A DNA stretch of 38,749 bases from the NCBI GenBank assembly GCA_937968125.1, contig CALBUI010000103.1, positions 1-38,749 of the forward strand, read 5' to 3'. A model generated the notes under the pieces. It saw nothing but the letters and a program-made list of their open reading frames with translations. It was not told where the DNA came from and searched no databases. Each line of letters opens with the position of its first letter. Position 1 is the stretch's first letter. Origin of the DNA: an uncultured Anaerolineales bacterium. Its GTDB lineage: Bacteria; Chloroflexota; Anaerolineae; Anaerolineales; UBA4823. Made by a program: the position numbers and the translations under genes. Positions 8,418 through 16,299 of this stretch are shown here, one piece after another.

Positions 8418-10319
8418 TCATTGATCTTTTTCAATCAAAATCCAACCTGAAAAAGACGGGTGTATTTCTTCTTCGCCAGTAATCTCAGCCACGGTTTCCC
8501 CAAGACGTATGCGCCAGATCCGCAGGAACTGATCCTGCTCATAAAGCAGGAACTCACCATCTGGGGAGATGCTCAATGGTTGAATTCCAGCGCCTGGCAA
8601 GAGAAGAACATGGGTGTTGTCTTCAGGGAGATACTGATAAAGACCATTCTGATCGGCTGCCGCGCCGCTCAAACCATAATATAGTGAGCCATCCTGCGCC
8701 CAAACAGGATAGGCTGCAGAACCTTGTGAATTGTTCGTCAGCGGCGTCAGGTTGCTGCCATCCGGATGGGCACGGTAAAGCCTGGTTGGGAAATTGTCGG
8801 CTTCCGTGGCGTTCTGATCGAGACCAAACGCTATCCAAGTTCCATCTGGGGACCAGGCGGGCGTATGCGCGCCTGCGATCAAGGTCTCACCTTCGGTCTC
8901 GCTGGTGTTAATCGTCGACGCGATAACAACCTGGGCAGTATTGGAGAATAGATCGACGATGGTTAACCCTGGGCTGGTGTTGCACGAATCACCGTAATCC
9001 AGGCCTGTAAGAGCTAATTTATCCCCATCTGGAGACCAGGCTGCTCCAGTATCGCAACCGAATCCGCGAACACCCTCGGGAGTGGGTAGATCGTGCCAGG
9101 TAGGATCTTCAATAGATATCCACCCATGACGGGTTGGTTCATTCTCATCTTCTGGATGAAGAGCTACGTGCAACCGTCCTGTGTTCGACCACGAGCGCGG
9201 CAGGTAGTAGCCACCATCAGGCGGAAGCAGCAGATTGGTTGTTGATTGGGTTTTTAGTTCAAAGACGTTCAATCCGTCATCTTCGCTAAAGGCCAGGAGA
9301 TCGCCATCAGGAGTCAACACTGCCCCGCGGAGATCGCCACGCTTGGTGAATTGAGAGGGCAGGGTGAGCATATTGAATAAATCAAAGCCGAAGAAATTTC
9401 CGTCATAGGTATAGGACATTACCATCCCTAACCCAGTGGGTACAGAAAGGATTTCATGCAATTCGGCCGCCAGCTGCCAGGCTTGATCTACCGTGTCTTG
9501 ATCCGGATTTCCAACACCCGTACCTGAAATCATCAAGTGCTGGATTTGGTCGTCCTCCGTGCGCTGGTCGTCCAAACTGGCAAATTTTGAGCGAAGCTCA
9601 TCCAAGCCAGCCATGCGGCTTTCCGGCGTCGGTATTTGCCAGAAATCATTCCGGCAATCATCAACGAAAATAGACGAACTGTCTTGGTAAATTCTCAAGT
9701 TTTCACACAGGGCCTCAGCACCATCATTGCGGATAAATGTAAAGACTGGCTCTTGATCCGCGCCAAAGGTGTCCTCCAGCAGCTGCTTAACGCCCACAGC
9801 CAGATCATAGCTGTGCTGCCGGTTTAACTCCAGGGTATCTTCTGCGGTATAAGAAGGCAGGGCTTCGGCATGGGTATACAGGGGGTGTCCCAGCTCGTTG
9901 TCAAAGGCCGTTATCATGTTGAACTGGGAAGGTCCGTTACCAGTGGCGTCCTCCCTGATCCTTTCAAACAGTGATTCAACTCTATAGGCTTCAGCTTCTT
10001 GTTTGGAAATGCTGTAAGGTTCTCCCCAATTACCTTCAGCGTCTAAATCCAGTCGCTGAGCGACGCGAATCATATCATCTGCAATTACCAAACGGATCAT
10101 CCACTGTTCATCCTGGTTCCTCTCGTCCGCTTCGATGTAATAATCGGTGGTGCTGCTGTTCTCCCACTTCTCGATGGCAGCATCGATTTCGGATATGGGG
10201 GGCACCTCTGGCGTTGGGAGAGATGGTAGTTCGACTTCTTCCGTAGGTGTTGGCGTGCTGCAGGCAACAGCAAAGAAAGCCAGGCACAATAAAGTTACTG
10301 ATAATAATTCAAATTTCAC
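8418..10319 (-). CDS. Lipoprotein with C-terminal TolB/WD40-like propeller
   Basis: A 633-aa predicted exported lipoprotein: hydrophobic signal sequence and lipobox AVAC (C20), then a T/P/E-rich linker. Residues ~45-300 are a domain I do not recognise. The C-terminal half carries PD40/TolB-type blades (VLTPDGDLLAF, AAWSPDGDKLALTG, PAWSPDGTWIAFGL, SISPDGEFLLYEQ), suggesting a beta-propeller outside the membrane. The start is GTG and overlaps the stop of the upstream lipoprotein as GTGA, so translation is coupled. The partner is probably that lipoprotein; the ligand is unknown. Confidence 0.8.
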   Translation of the reverse strand: MKFELLSVTLLCLAFFAVACSTPTPTEEVELPSLPTPEVPPISEIDAAIEKWENSSTTDYYIEADERNQDEQWMIRLVIADDMIRVAQRLDLDAEGNWGEPYSISKQEAEAYRVESLFERIREDATGNGPSQFNMITAFDNELGHPLYTHAEALPSYTAEDTLELNRQHSYDLAVGVKQLLEDTFGADQEPVFTFIRNDGAEALCENLRIYQDSSSIFVDDCRNDFWQIPTPESRMAGLDELRSKFASLDDQRTEDDQIQHLMISGTGVGNPDQDTVDQAWQLAAELHEILSVPTGLGMVMSYTYDGNFFGFDLFNMLTLPSQFTKRGDLRGAVLTPDGDLLAFSEDDGLNVFELKTQSTTNLLLPPDGGYYLPRSWSNTGRLHVALHPEDENEPTRHGWISIEDPTWHDLPTPEGVRGFGCDTGAAWSPDGDKLALTGLDYGDSCNTSPGLTIVDLFSNTAQVVIASTINTSETEGETLIAGAHTPAWSPDGTWIAFGLDQNATEADNFPTRLYRAHPDGSNLTPLTNNSQGSAAYPVWAQDGSLYYGLSGAAADQNGLYQYLPEDNTHVLLLPGAGIQPLSISPDGEFLLYEQDQFLRIWRIRLGETVAEITGEEEIHPSFSGWILIEKDQ

Positions 10320-11326
10320 GGAGCGAGTAGGACCTCCACACTGGAGAGATTTACGATACCGGGAATTCGATCGCCGGTCTCCCAGACTTGAACACGTGCA
10401 CTCTGTGTATTGCTTACGGTATAAGGTACATCAATGGCGAACGTACCATAAGAATTTTCCTCGGAATAGGTCACAGAAACCTGTCTGGTGCCAACGATTT
10501 TACCATCGCTGGAAACAATTTCTATCCTCAATGGTTGGTCAGATCGGGTTCGCGCCAGACCTGAGACGCGCATTTTACCATCCTGGATCAAGCGGTTGGC
10601 GAGCGGGGATTCTAAGACGATGTCCTCGAGTAAATCTGAGGGGAGGTTGAGGTCCTGGTCTCCAACAGAGTGCAGAATTAATTCAACAGAGGATACTGAT
10701 TCAAAGCGACCATGCTCATCTTCGACGCTGATCTGCAAGCGCCCTGGTTCTTCAGCCCCATTAACGCCGTAGGAAACTTCACTCCCCAAACTGATCCAAT
10801 CAGTTTGAGGGGATTCATAGCTGCGGATCTCCCGCATGAGTAAGCGACCATCCTCGCCCAGCAGCTCGATGTGGACGACCGAGTCTTGACTGGGTTTGAT
10901 AGCTGCTCTGAGAATAAAGGGTGAGATCACTTTTGATCCAGATCCGGGGCTGATGATCTGGTTGGGAGATTGAGGGATGCCATCCGGCGAAGGCAGATCC
11001 TCAAGGGATCGATTTGGATCTGAGGTCGGGGTGGGAGTTTCGGAAGGTGAAACTTTGGAAGGCGTTGGGGAGGGTGGCAGCGTGGGGGAGGCAGTTGCGG
11101 TTGAAAATTCTCCAGGATTATTTGGAGGAGACTCGATATCCTGTGCGGCGACTGTCATGGCTATCACAGTTGGAACATACTGTGTTGGAAAAAGGGTTGG
11201 CACTGGTGTGGTAGCTGTGCTGCTGCAGCCGGACAGGATGATGAAAACGGAGATCAGAAAGAGAAGCGATGATACCTTTAATAAAGACATGCTCGGAGTG
11301 ATCCTGGGCTGTGATCTGGAGATCAT
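10316..11326 (-). CDS. Lipoprotein with Gmad2-like immunoglobulin-like domains
   Basis: A 336-aa predicted lipoprotein: signal peptide with lipobox LSGC (C34), then a long disordered T/P/S linker (PSPTPSKVSPSETPTPTSDP). Two consecutive beta-rich segments follow (from about residue 127 and from about 237). The second (SPLANRLIQDGKMRVSGLA to VEVLLAP) resembles the Gmad2 immunoglobulin-like domain known from spore-germination-associated proteins. Two starts are possible. The ATG at 11326 overlaps the response-regulator stop as ATGA; the ATG at 11290 gives a more typical signal peptide. I list the overlapping one. It probably works in the cell envelope with the propeller lipoprotein downstream. 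Confidence 0.7.
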   Translation of the reverse strand: MISRSQPRITPSMSLLKVSSLLFLISVFIILSGCSSTATTPVPTLFPTQYVPTVIAMTVAAQDIESPPNNPGEFSTATASPTLPPSPTPSKVSPSETPTPTSDPNRSLEDLPSPDGIPQSPNQIISPGSGSKVISPFILRAAIKPSQDSVVHIELLGEDGRLLMREIRSYESPQTDWISLGSEVSYGVNGAEEPGRLQISVEDEHGRFESVSSVELILHSVGDQDLNLPSDLLEDIVLESPLANRLIQDGKMRVSGLARTRSDQPLRIEIVSSDGKIVGTRQVSVTYSEENSYGTFAIDVPYTVSNTQSARVQVWETGDRIPGIVNLSSVEVLLAP

Positions 11327-11688
11327 CCGCCAGTATATCGCTCAATCACATCCTGTAAGGTTTGCAAGCGAATTGGCTTAGCCAGGAACTCTTCTGCGCC
11401 GGCCTCCATTGCCACCTGGCTGGCATCAATCTCTGGACTGGCAGAGAGCATGACCACTGGGATATCAGCTGCCGCGGGATTGCGCTTAAAGTCTTTTACC
11501 AAAGTTAAACCATCAATATCGGGCAGCATCATGTCAGTCAGTATCAAATCCGGAGGCTGGTCACCGAGTAAAGTCTGCGCCTGTTCACCGGAGCTGGCAA
11601 GGACCGCCTCATGCCCGAATATTTCGGCAGATCTTTTCAAAGTCTCCAGGGTTAAAGGATCATCATCGATAAATAAAATGCGGGCCAT
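11323..11688 (-). CDS. Single-domain response regulator (receiver only)
   Basis: A 121-aa CheY-like receiver domain with no output domain. It has the acidic triad DDD (8-10), phospho-acceptor D52 in LTDMMLPDIDG, the conserved S82 after the fourth strand (VVMLSAS), and K104 in AKP. It would relay a phosphosignal by protein contact. No histidine kinase is encoded nearby, so its kinase is elsewhere. A very strong purine-rich Shine-Dalgarno (GGGAGGAGGAG) precedes the ATG. Its stop overlaps the start of the Gmad2-like lipoprotein gene, an unusual partner. Confidence 0.92.
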   Translation of the reverse strand: MARILFIDDDPLTLETLKRSAEIFGHEAVLASSGEQAQTLLGDQPPDLILTDMMLPDIDGLTLVKDFKRNPAAADIPVVMLSASPEIDASQVAMEAGAEEFLAKPIRLQTLQDVIERYTGG

Positions 11689-11713
11689 TGTTCTCCTCCT
11701 CCCAAATTTCCCC

Positions 11714-13222
11714 TTATAGCTGGTATATCTCAGAGTATTTCCCGGTCAGGTAGCGCATGTAAGGTCCCTGATCAATTTTGCTGCCAGTGATACGCTGGAC
11801 CAATTCCTGTGGTTCGTACTTGGCGCCATGTCGATGAACCTTGTCCACCATCCAACCGGTCAGCTGCCCAAATTCTCCCCTCTGGATTTGTGAATCAATA
11901 TCGGGAATATCTCCTAGCATGCACTCCCAAAGCTGAGCTGAGATCAAGTTGCCCAAAGCGTAGGTTGAGAAATAACCAAAATATCCCTGGGACCAATGCA
12001 CATCTTGCAAAACACCCAGGGCATCGTCTGGGGGAGTGAGCCCGAGGAAATCTTGCATACCCTCATTCCAGGCTTCTGGGAGGTCTTTCACCGCGAGCGA
12101 TCCTTCGATGAGTGCGATCTCCAATTCGAGCCGCAGCATGATATGCAAGTTGTAAGTGGCTTCATCTGATTCAACGCGGATCAGAGATGGCTCAACTTTG
12201 TTGATGGCTTTGTAAAAATCTTCTAGAGCGATCTCACCCAATTGGGCGGGGAAGTAATCCTGAAGCCGGGGATAATAATGTGACCAAAAGTTCTTCGAGC
12301 GTCCGATCAGGTTTTCATACATACGGGATTGTGATTCATGAATCGCCAGGGAAGCGCCATTTGCCAGCGGGGTGCGTGCCAGGCTGGGAGCCACTCCCTG
12401 GGCGTATAGTCCATGTCCACTTTCATGGGTTGTGCTGAAAAATGCTGAAGGGAAATAATCCTCTAGTACACGGGTAGTAATGCGGACATCGCCTGCACCA
12501 ACATCCTGTGTGAAAGGATGAGCTGCTTTATCCTGCCGACCGCGCTGCCAATCATAGCCGTAATCGGTGATCACTTCAACCCCAAAGTCCCATTGAGCCT
12601 GCTCGTCGAAGTGCAGGTGTAAAAACGAGTCGTCCACCTGGGGGTGAGCCTTGATTGCCTGCACTAATTCAACCTGCTGAGGCCTTAAGGACGAAAAAAT
12701 TCCCTGCACATCGGCTGTCTTCAGGCCGGGTTCGTAATCATCAAGGAGAGGATCATAGATATGGTCGAAAGGGCGAAAGTGATCAGCGTACTGCCGTTTT
12801 AAGGAGATAATTTTTTCAAGGGAAGGACTGAAGCCTTCAAAATTGGCTGTTTCTCTCGCTCTAACCCATACACCGTGCGCGATGGCGGTTTCCTTGGCGA
12901 TCTCAGCCATCAGGTTGGCTGGAATCAGGGAACGCTTATTGTATAAGCGCTTGGTAACCAAGATCAAGCGAGCATCATCCGAATCCCGATCGAGCTCATT
13001 TGCGTACGGAGTAAGATCTTCGAGCAGCTGGCCCACCTCATCCGAGGTGAATTTCTTGTGGGCAATCCTGGTGAGAGTCGCGAGCTGGTGACCACGTGCC
13101 TGTGAGCCCCCAGGAGGCATATAGGTCTCAAGATCCCAGTGGAGCAAGCCCAGCGTGGCTACCAAATCGGTGTATTCGTTGATGATTGTTTTCAACTCGA
13201 CTAATTGGGTTTCGGGGTTCAT
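11714..13222 (-). CDS. Carboxypeptidase Taq (M32 family metallopeptidase)
   Basis: A 502-aa zinc carboxypeptidase of the thermostable Taq type, cytoplasmic, with broad C-terminal residue specificity in known members. Zinc motif HESGH lies in STTHESGHGLYAQG, followed by the family motif IHESQSRMYENLIGRS and the HxD-like LLHWDLETYMPPGG near the N-terminus. Length matches the family. AAGGAG precedes the ATG by about 5 nt. It lies between serA (26-nt gap) and the response regulator (25-nt gap) in a co-directional run. Confidence 0.95.
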   Translation of the reverse strand: MNPETQLVELKTIINEYTDLVATLGLLHWDLETYMPPGGSQARGHQLATLTRIAHKKFTSDEVGQLLEDLTPYANELDRDSDDARLILVTKRLYNKRSLIPANLMAEIAKETAIAHGVWVRARETANFEGFSPSLEKIISLKRQYADHFRPFDHIYDPLLDDYEPGLKTADVQGIFSSLRPQQVELVQAIKAHPQVDDSFLHLHFDEQAQWDFGVEVITDYGYDWQRGRQDKAAHPFTQDVGAGDVRITTRVLEDYFPSAFFSTTHESGHGLYAQGVAPSLARTPLANGASLAIHESQSRMYENLIGRSKNFWSHYYPRLQDYFPAQLGEIALEDFYKAINKVEPSLIRVESDEATYNLHIMLRLELEIALIEGSLAVKDLPEAWNEGMQDFLGLTPPDDALGVLQDVHWSQGYFGYFSTYALGNLISAQLWECMLGDIPDIDSQIQRGEFGQLTGWMVDKVHRHGAKYEPQELVQRITGSKIDQGPYMRYLTGKYSEIYQL

Positions 13223-13248
13223 TAACTCTCCTTAGGTTTGAGGCGAGG

Positions 13249-14190
13249 TTAGACGATCTTCCACCTCAGCGGATCACCTTGTAAAGCCGCTAATACTTCG
13301 GTGGCGATATCGACCGCCGCGCGGGACTGCGCTTCGATGGTTTGGGCGCCAATGTGGGGGGTGGCGATCACATGCGGGTGTGAAACGAGCGCTGACATAC
13401 CGGGTGGTTCCGTCTCAAACACATCCAGCGCAGCTCCAACCACCTGCCCTGATTCCAGGGCACTCAGCAGGGCAGTTTCATCGATTATCCCTCCCCGGGC
13501 AGTGCACACCAGACGAATACCGCGTTTCATCGAACCAAATGCAGCTCCATCAATCATCCCCCTGGTTTCGGGGTTGAGGGGGACATGGATTGATAGGAAG
13601 TCAGATTGAGTGTAAATTTCCTGTAAAGACGTTGGCTGTGCCCCCCGGCGCTCAATTTCAGCCTCTGAGATCAAAGGATCATATCCGAGACTCTCCATCC
13701 CCAGGGATTTCGCCTTTTGGGCAACCGAGCTGCCAATATTTCCCATACCGATGATGCCCAATATCTTGTCTTGGAGCTCGATCCCCTTGAGTTGGTTTTT
13801 ATTCCATAAGCCCGATTTCATCGAGCTATCTGCGGTGGGGATCAAACGGGCCAGGGAGAATAACAGTGCCAGGACATGCTCAGCGACAGCCTGGATCGTG
13901 GCAGAGGGGGAATTGACCACGGTGACGTTGTGCAGGTTGGCGGCAGCCAGATCGATATTGTCTACCCCAACCCCAGCCCGACCGACGACCTTTAGATTAG
14001 TCGCAGCTGAGAAGACCTCCGCATTCACTTGTGTGCGTCCGCGAACAACCAAAGCATCGTATGCAGAGACTCGTTCAAGCAATTCATCGGGGGAAATATC
14101 CACGTGCTCGTCGACCTGGGCAGAATCCATCAAGATCTTGACTCCGCTGTCATCGAGGCGGTCCGTGATGATTATTTTCCAGTCTCCCAT
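13249..14190 (-). CDS. serA: D-3-phosphoglycerate dehydrogenase-like 2-hydroxyacid dehydrogenase (short form)
   Basis: Predicted first step of serine synthesis, 3-phosphoglycerate to 3-phosphohydroxypyruvate with NAD. It has the Rossmann motif GMGNIG, and catalytic Arg in CTARGGIID, Glu in DVFETEPP and His in TPHIGAQT. The chosen ATG at 14190 gives 313 aa with GGGAG 6 nt upstream; the ORF-track TTG is 16 codons further out. It lacks the C-terminal ASB/ACT regulatory domains of long SerA proteins, so serine feedback through ACT is not expected. Another 2-hydroxyacid substrate cannot be excluded. Confidence 0.85.
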   Translation of the reverse strand: MGDWKIIITDRLDDSGVKILMDSAQVDEHVDISPDELLERVSAYDALVVRGRTQVNAEVFSAATNLKVVGRAGVGVDNIDLAAANLHNVTVVNSPSATIQAVAEHVLALLFSLARLIPTADSSMKSGLWNKNQLKGIELQDKILGIIGMGNIGSSVAQKAKSLGMESLGYDPLISEAEIERRGAQPTSLQEIYTQSDFLSIHVPLNPETRGMIDGAAFGSMKRGIRLVCTARGGIIDETALLSALESGQVVGAALDVFETEPPGMSALVSHPHVIATPHIGAQTIEAQSRAAVDIATEVLAALQGDPLRWKIV

Positions 14191-14369
14191 GAAATGCTCC
14201 CGATGGCGCTTGAGGTTCCACCCTGGATGGATGTGCAACCAGCCCCGATTGTACCTCAGATCACATAAGTAAGAATATCGGGCTCATTTCCATCTTAATT
14301 ATTAGATATATGTCAAAATGGCATGCAAACCCTTGACTTTTGTCATTAGTCTGGGTAACATCGGCGAGT

Positions 14370-14375
14370 TATAAT
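14370..14375 (+). promoter_or_regulatory. Probable -10 box (TATAAT) of thioredoxin gene
   Basis: A consensus TATAAT lies 41 nt before the trx ATG. The only good -35-like hexamer (TTGACT at 14333) is 31 nt upstream, too far to pair with it. The 17-nt-spaced position reads TAGTCT, a weak match. Confidence 0.45.
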
Positions 14376-14416
14376 ATCGCTGAGAATTAGTTTCGAATTA
14401 TGAGGTGGAGGTTTAA

Positions 14417-14749
14417 ATGGCAAATATACCAGAGATCGATGAGAGCACATTTGAGAGCGAGGTACTGACAGGTCCCGATCCGGTGCTGGTCTATTTTTCT
14501 GCTGTCTGGTGCGGTCCATGCAAGATGCTGGACCCAATCGTTGAGGAGCTGGCCTCTGAATGGACTGGAAAGGTTAAAGTCGTCAAGCTAGATGTTGATC
14601 ATTCTCCTGGCGTAGCCATGCAGTACCAGGTGATGGGTGTCCCAACCCTGATGCTTTTTGTGGATGGGGAGTCGCGAGAAAGGATCACCGGTTTCCAACC
14701 GAAGGATCGCATCCTTTCGAAGTTGAACCCGCATATTAACGGTAATTAG
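14417..14749 (+). CDS. trxA: Thioredoxin
   Basis: A 110-aa cytoplasmic thiol-disulfide oxidoreductase. Active site WCGPC is at residues 31-35, with the cis-proline loop VMGVPTLMLF. No signal peptide. GGTGGAGG lies 5 nt before the ATG. It is transcribed alone, between its own -10 box and a strong terminator, divergent from serA. Confidence 0.95.
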   Translation: MANIPEIDESTFESEVLTGPDPVLVYFSAVWCGPCKMLDPIVEELASEWTGKVKVVKLDVDHSPGVAMQYQVMGVPTLMLFVDGESRERITGFQPKDRILSKLNPHINGN

Positions 14750-14772
14750 AGATTTACCGCAACGAAAGTTGT

Positions 14773-14804
14773 GTCCCAGTCGTGATAAGCGGCTGGGACT
14801 TTTT
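14773..14804 (+). terminator. Intrinsic terminator after thioredoxin gene
   Basis: Stem GTCCCAG/CTGGGAC (14773-14779 with 14793-14799) followed directly by TTTTT. It separates trx from the fur-cbiMQO unit; the next promoter's -35 begins 2 nt later. Confidence 0.85.
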
Positions 14805-14805
14805 C

Positions 14806-14834
14806 TTGCATTAACACCAAGACTAATTTATAAT
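14806..14834 (+). promoter_or_regulatory. Promoter of the fur-cbiMQO unit
   Basis: -35 TTGCAT (14806-14811), 17-nt spacer, perfect -10 TATAAT (14829-14834). The -10 runs into the 42-bp palindrome, so a bound dimer would block RNA polymerase. Expected transcription start is near 14841, leaving a leader of about 32 nt without a Shine-Dalgarno before the fur ATG. Confidence 0.75.
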
Positions 14835-14871
14835 AATCGTTATTGCAACTAGTTGCAATAACGATTATTAT
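14830..14871. promoter_or_regulatory. 42-bp perfect palindromic operator before fur-family gene
   Basis: The left half TAATAATCGTTATTGCAACT is the exact reverse complement of the right half, with one more matching pair outside. The centre reads TTGCAA-CTAG-TTGCAA, close to the TTGCAA-N5-TTGCAA Nur box described for nickel-responsive Fur proteins of Streptomyces. The flanks (AATAATCGTTATT) resemble AT-rich Fur/Zur boxes. It overlaps the -10 box and ends 1 nt before the fur ATG. Autoregulation plus control of cbiMQO is the simple reading (inference). Confidence 0.85.
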
Positions 14872-14872
14872 T

Positions 14873-15313
14873 ATGGCGAAGAGATATTCTGACTTAGATT
14901 GGCTGAGAGAACAGGGGTATCGCTTAACCCCACAAAGGTTAGCGATATTGGAAGTTCTAAAACAGGCAGATGGTCATTTATCCCCAACTGAGATATTCAA
15001 CCAGGTTGTGCAGGAAATCCCGGGATTGACTGAAGCGACTGTCTACAGAACCTTAAATTTTTTGGCAGAACAGGGTTTGGTTCTGGTTGCACATCTTGGT
15101 CGAGGGCAGCTGGTTTATGAATTCGCAGAGCATGATCACCACCATCTAGTATGCAGGAATTGCGGTGAAATGCAAGAGATAGATCATCGCCAGCTAAAAC
15201 AGCTCTACGATAATTTTCTCGACGACACTGGTTACCAGATCAATACCATCCACGCCACATTTTTCGGTTTCTGCCCCGAGTGTATTGCTAACAACAGGTC
15301 TGGATCTAAATAA
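14873..15313 (+). CDS. Fur-family metal-responsive transcriptional repressor (possibly nickel/cobalt or zinc)
   Basis: A 146-aa protein from the ATG at 14873; the ORF-track start is a TTG inside the operator palindrome. Winged-helix N-terminus: GYRLTPQRLAILEVL and the recognition helix region TEATVYRTLNFLAEQGLV. Metal-binding C-terminus: HDHHHLVC (regulatory-site histidines) and two CxxC structural zinc pairs (C94/C97, C134/C137). Specificity among Fur, Zur, Nur and PerR cannot be read from sequence alone. The neighbouring nickel/cobalt transporter and the Nur-like operator core favour nickel or cobalt. There is no visible Shine-Dalgarno. cbiM starts 27 nt downstream. Confidence 0.88.
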   Translation: MAKRYSDLDWLREQGYRLTPQRLAILEVLKQADGHLSPTEIFNQVVQEIPGLTEATVYRTLNFLAEQGLVLVAHLGRGQLVYEFAEHDHHHLVCRNCGEMQEIDHRQLKQLYDNFLDDTGYQINTIHATFFGFCPECIANNRSGSK

Positions 15314-15340
15314 TTTGGTGGGATCGTAAAGGAGGTCGGA

Positions 15341-16297
15341 TTGCTTTTATCGGTTGAAGCGCTGCATATACCTGATGGGTTTTTATCAGTTTTGATCTCT
15401 GCGATCTTGTGGATCGTTTCAATCATTGTTGTGGTGTATTCGCTTCGACGGGTGGGGCAAAACTTAGATGAACGCCAACTGCCTTTGTTAGGGGTGTTAG
15501 CGGCCGGGATATTTGCAGGACAAATGTTAAATTTTGCGGTGGTTGGCGGGACGTCTGGGCACTTAATGGGGGCAGCATTAGCAACAATTCTGGCAGGTCC
15601 ATGGGCAGCAATTCTGATTATGACCAGCGTCGTCAGCATCCAGGCTTTGATATTTCAGGATGGGGGTCTGCTGGTACTGGGGGCAAATATTTTCAACATG
15701 GGGATCATCGGGGTGACGGTGTCTTATATGGCATACCGCACAGGGATCAGTTTAACAGGTAATTCAAAACGCGGAATCCTGGCTGCCGGTTTCAGCGCAG
15801 CGTGGTTGTCGGTTTTCATTGTTTCCCTATCTGTAGGTATTCAATTAGCCCTTTCAGGAACTTCGCCTGCATACCTGGCGATTCCTGCTATGGCAGGAGT
15901 CCATGCGTTAATCGGGGTGGGTGAAGGTTTGATCACAATAGGGGCTTTATCATTCCTGCTCTCGACTCGCCCGGGGCTGGTTCAGCCAGAGGAGGGGCAA
16001 TCGGTAAGCGGTATGGTGGTATGGTTGGCCGGTTTATTAATCGCACTTGTTTTGGTAATCCTCTCCCCTTTAGCGTCCACCCGGCCAGATGGCCTTGAAT
16101 GGGTGGCTATTGAATTTGGGTTTATGGATAAAGCGCGAGATTCATTGTTTCAAATAATTCCTGGTTATGAATTATCAGGTATCAGTGCTGGACCTGCGGC
16201 CACGATAGCAGCGGGTATTTTGGGAGTAGTCCTGATCCTGTTAGCTTCCGCTGTCGTGATGTATTCCCGACGTCAACGCCAAATTTCCGGTAAATAA
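15341..16297 (+). CDS. cbiM: CbiM/NikM nickel-cobalt ECF substrate-binding protein fused to a PDGLE (CbiN/NikN-like) domain
   Basis: Substrate-capture membrane subunit of an energy-coupling-factor transporter for Ni2+ or Co2+. The CbiM part has HIPDGFLS near the N-terminus, GGTSGHLMGAALA and the QALIFQDGGLLVLGANIFNMG signature. The C-terminal third (from about residue 220) has a membrane segment, the PLASTRPDGLEWVA motif and a last membrane helix, so the small accessory subunit is fused on. The TTG start at 15341 follows GGAGGT by 4 nt but adds residues before the usual Met-His N-terminus (see findings). It is followed by cbiQ after 2 nt. No cobalamin riboswitch was recognised. Confidence 0.9.
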   Translation: MLLSVEALHIPDGFLSVLISAILWIVSIIVVVYSLRRVGQNLDERQLPLLGVLAAGIFAGQMLNFAVVGGTSGHLMGAALATILAGPWAAILIMTSVVSIQALIFQDGGLLVLGANIFNMGIIGVTVSYMAYRTGISLTGNSKRGILAAGFSAAWLSVFIVSLSVGIQLALSGTSPAYLAIPAMAGVHALIGVGEGLITIGALSFLLSTRPGLVQPEEGQSVSGMVVWLAGLLIALVLVILSPLASTRPDGLEWVAIEFGFMDKARDSLFQIIPGYELSGISAGPAATIAAGILGVVLILLASAVVMYSRRQRQISGK

Positions 16298-16299
16298 TT

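Noticed and set aside
14333-14338. TTGACT as the -35 box of the thioredoxin promoter
   Set aside because: It is 31 nt from the TATAAT, incompatible with a normal sigma-70-type spacer.
15314-15340. Cobalamin riboswitch before cbiM
   Set aside because: Only 27 nt separate fur and cbiM, and no B12-box-like sequence is seen upstream of fur either.
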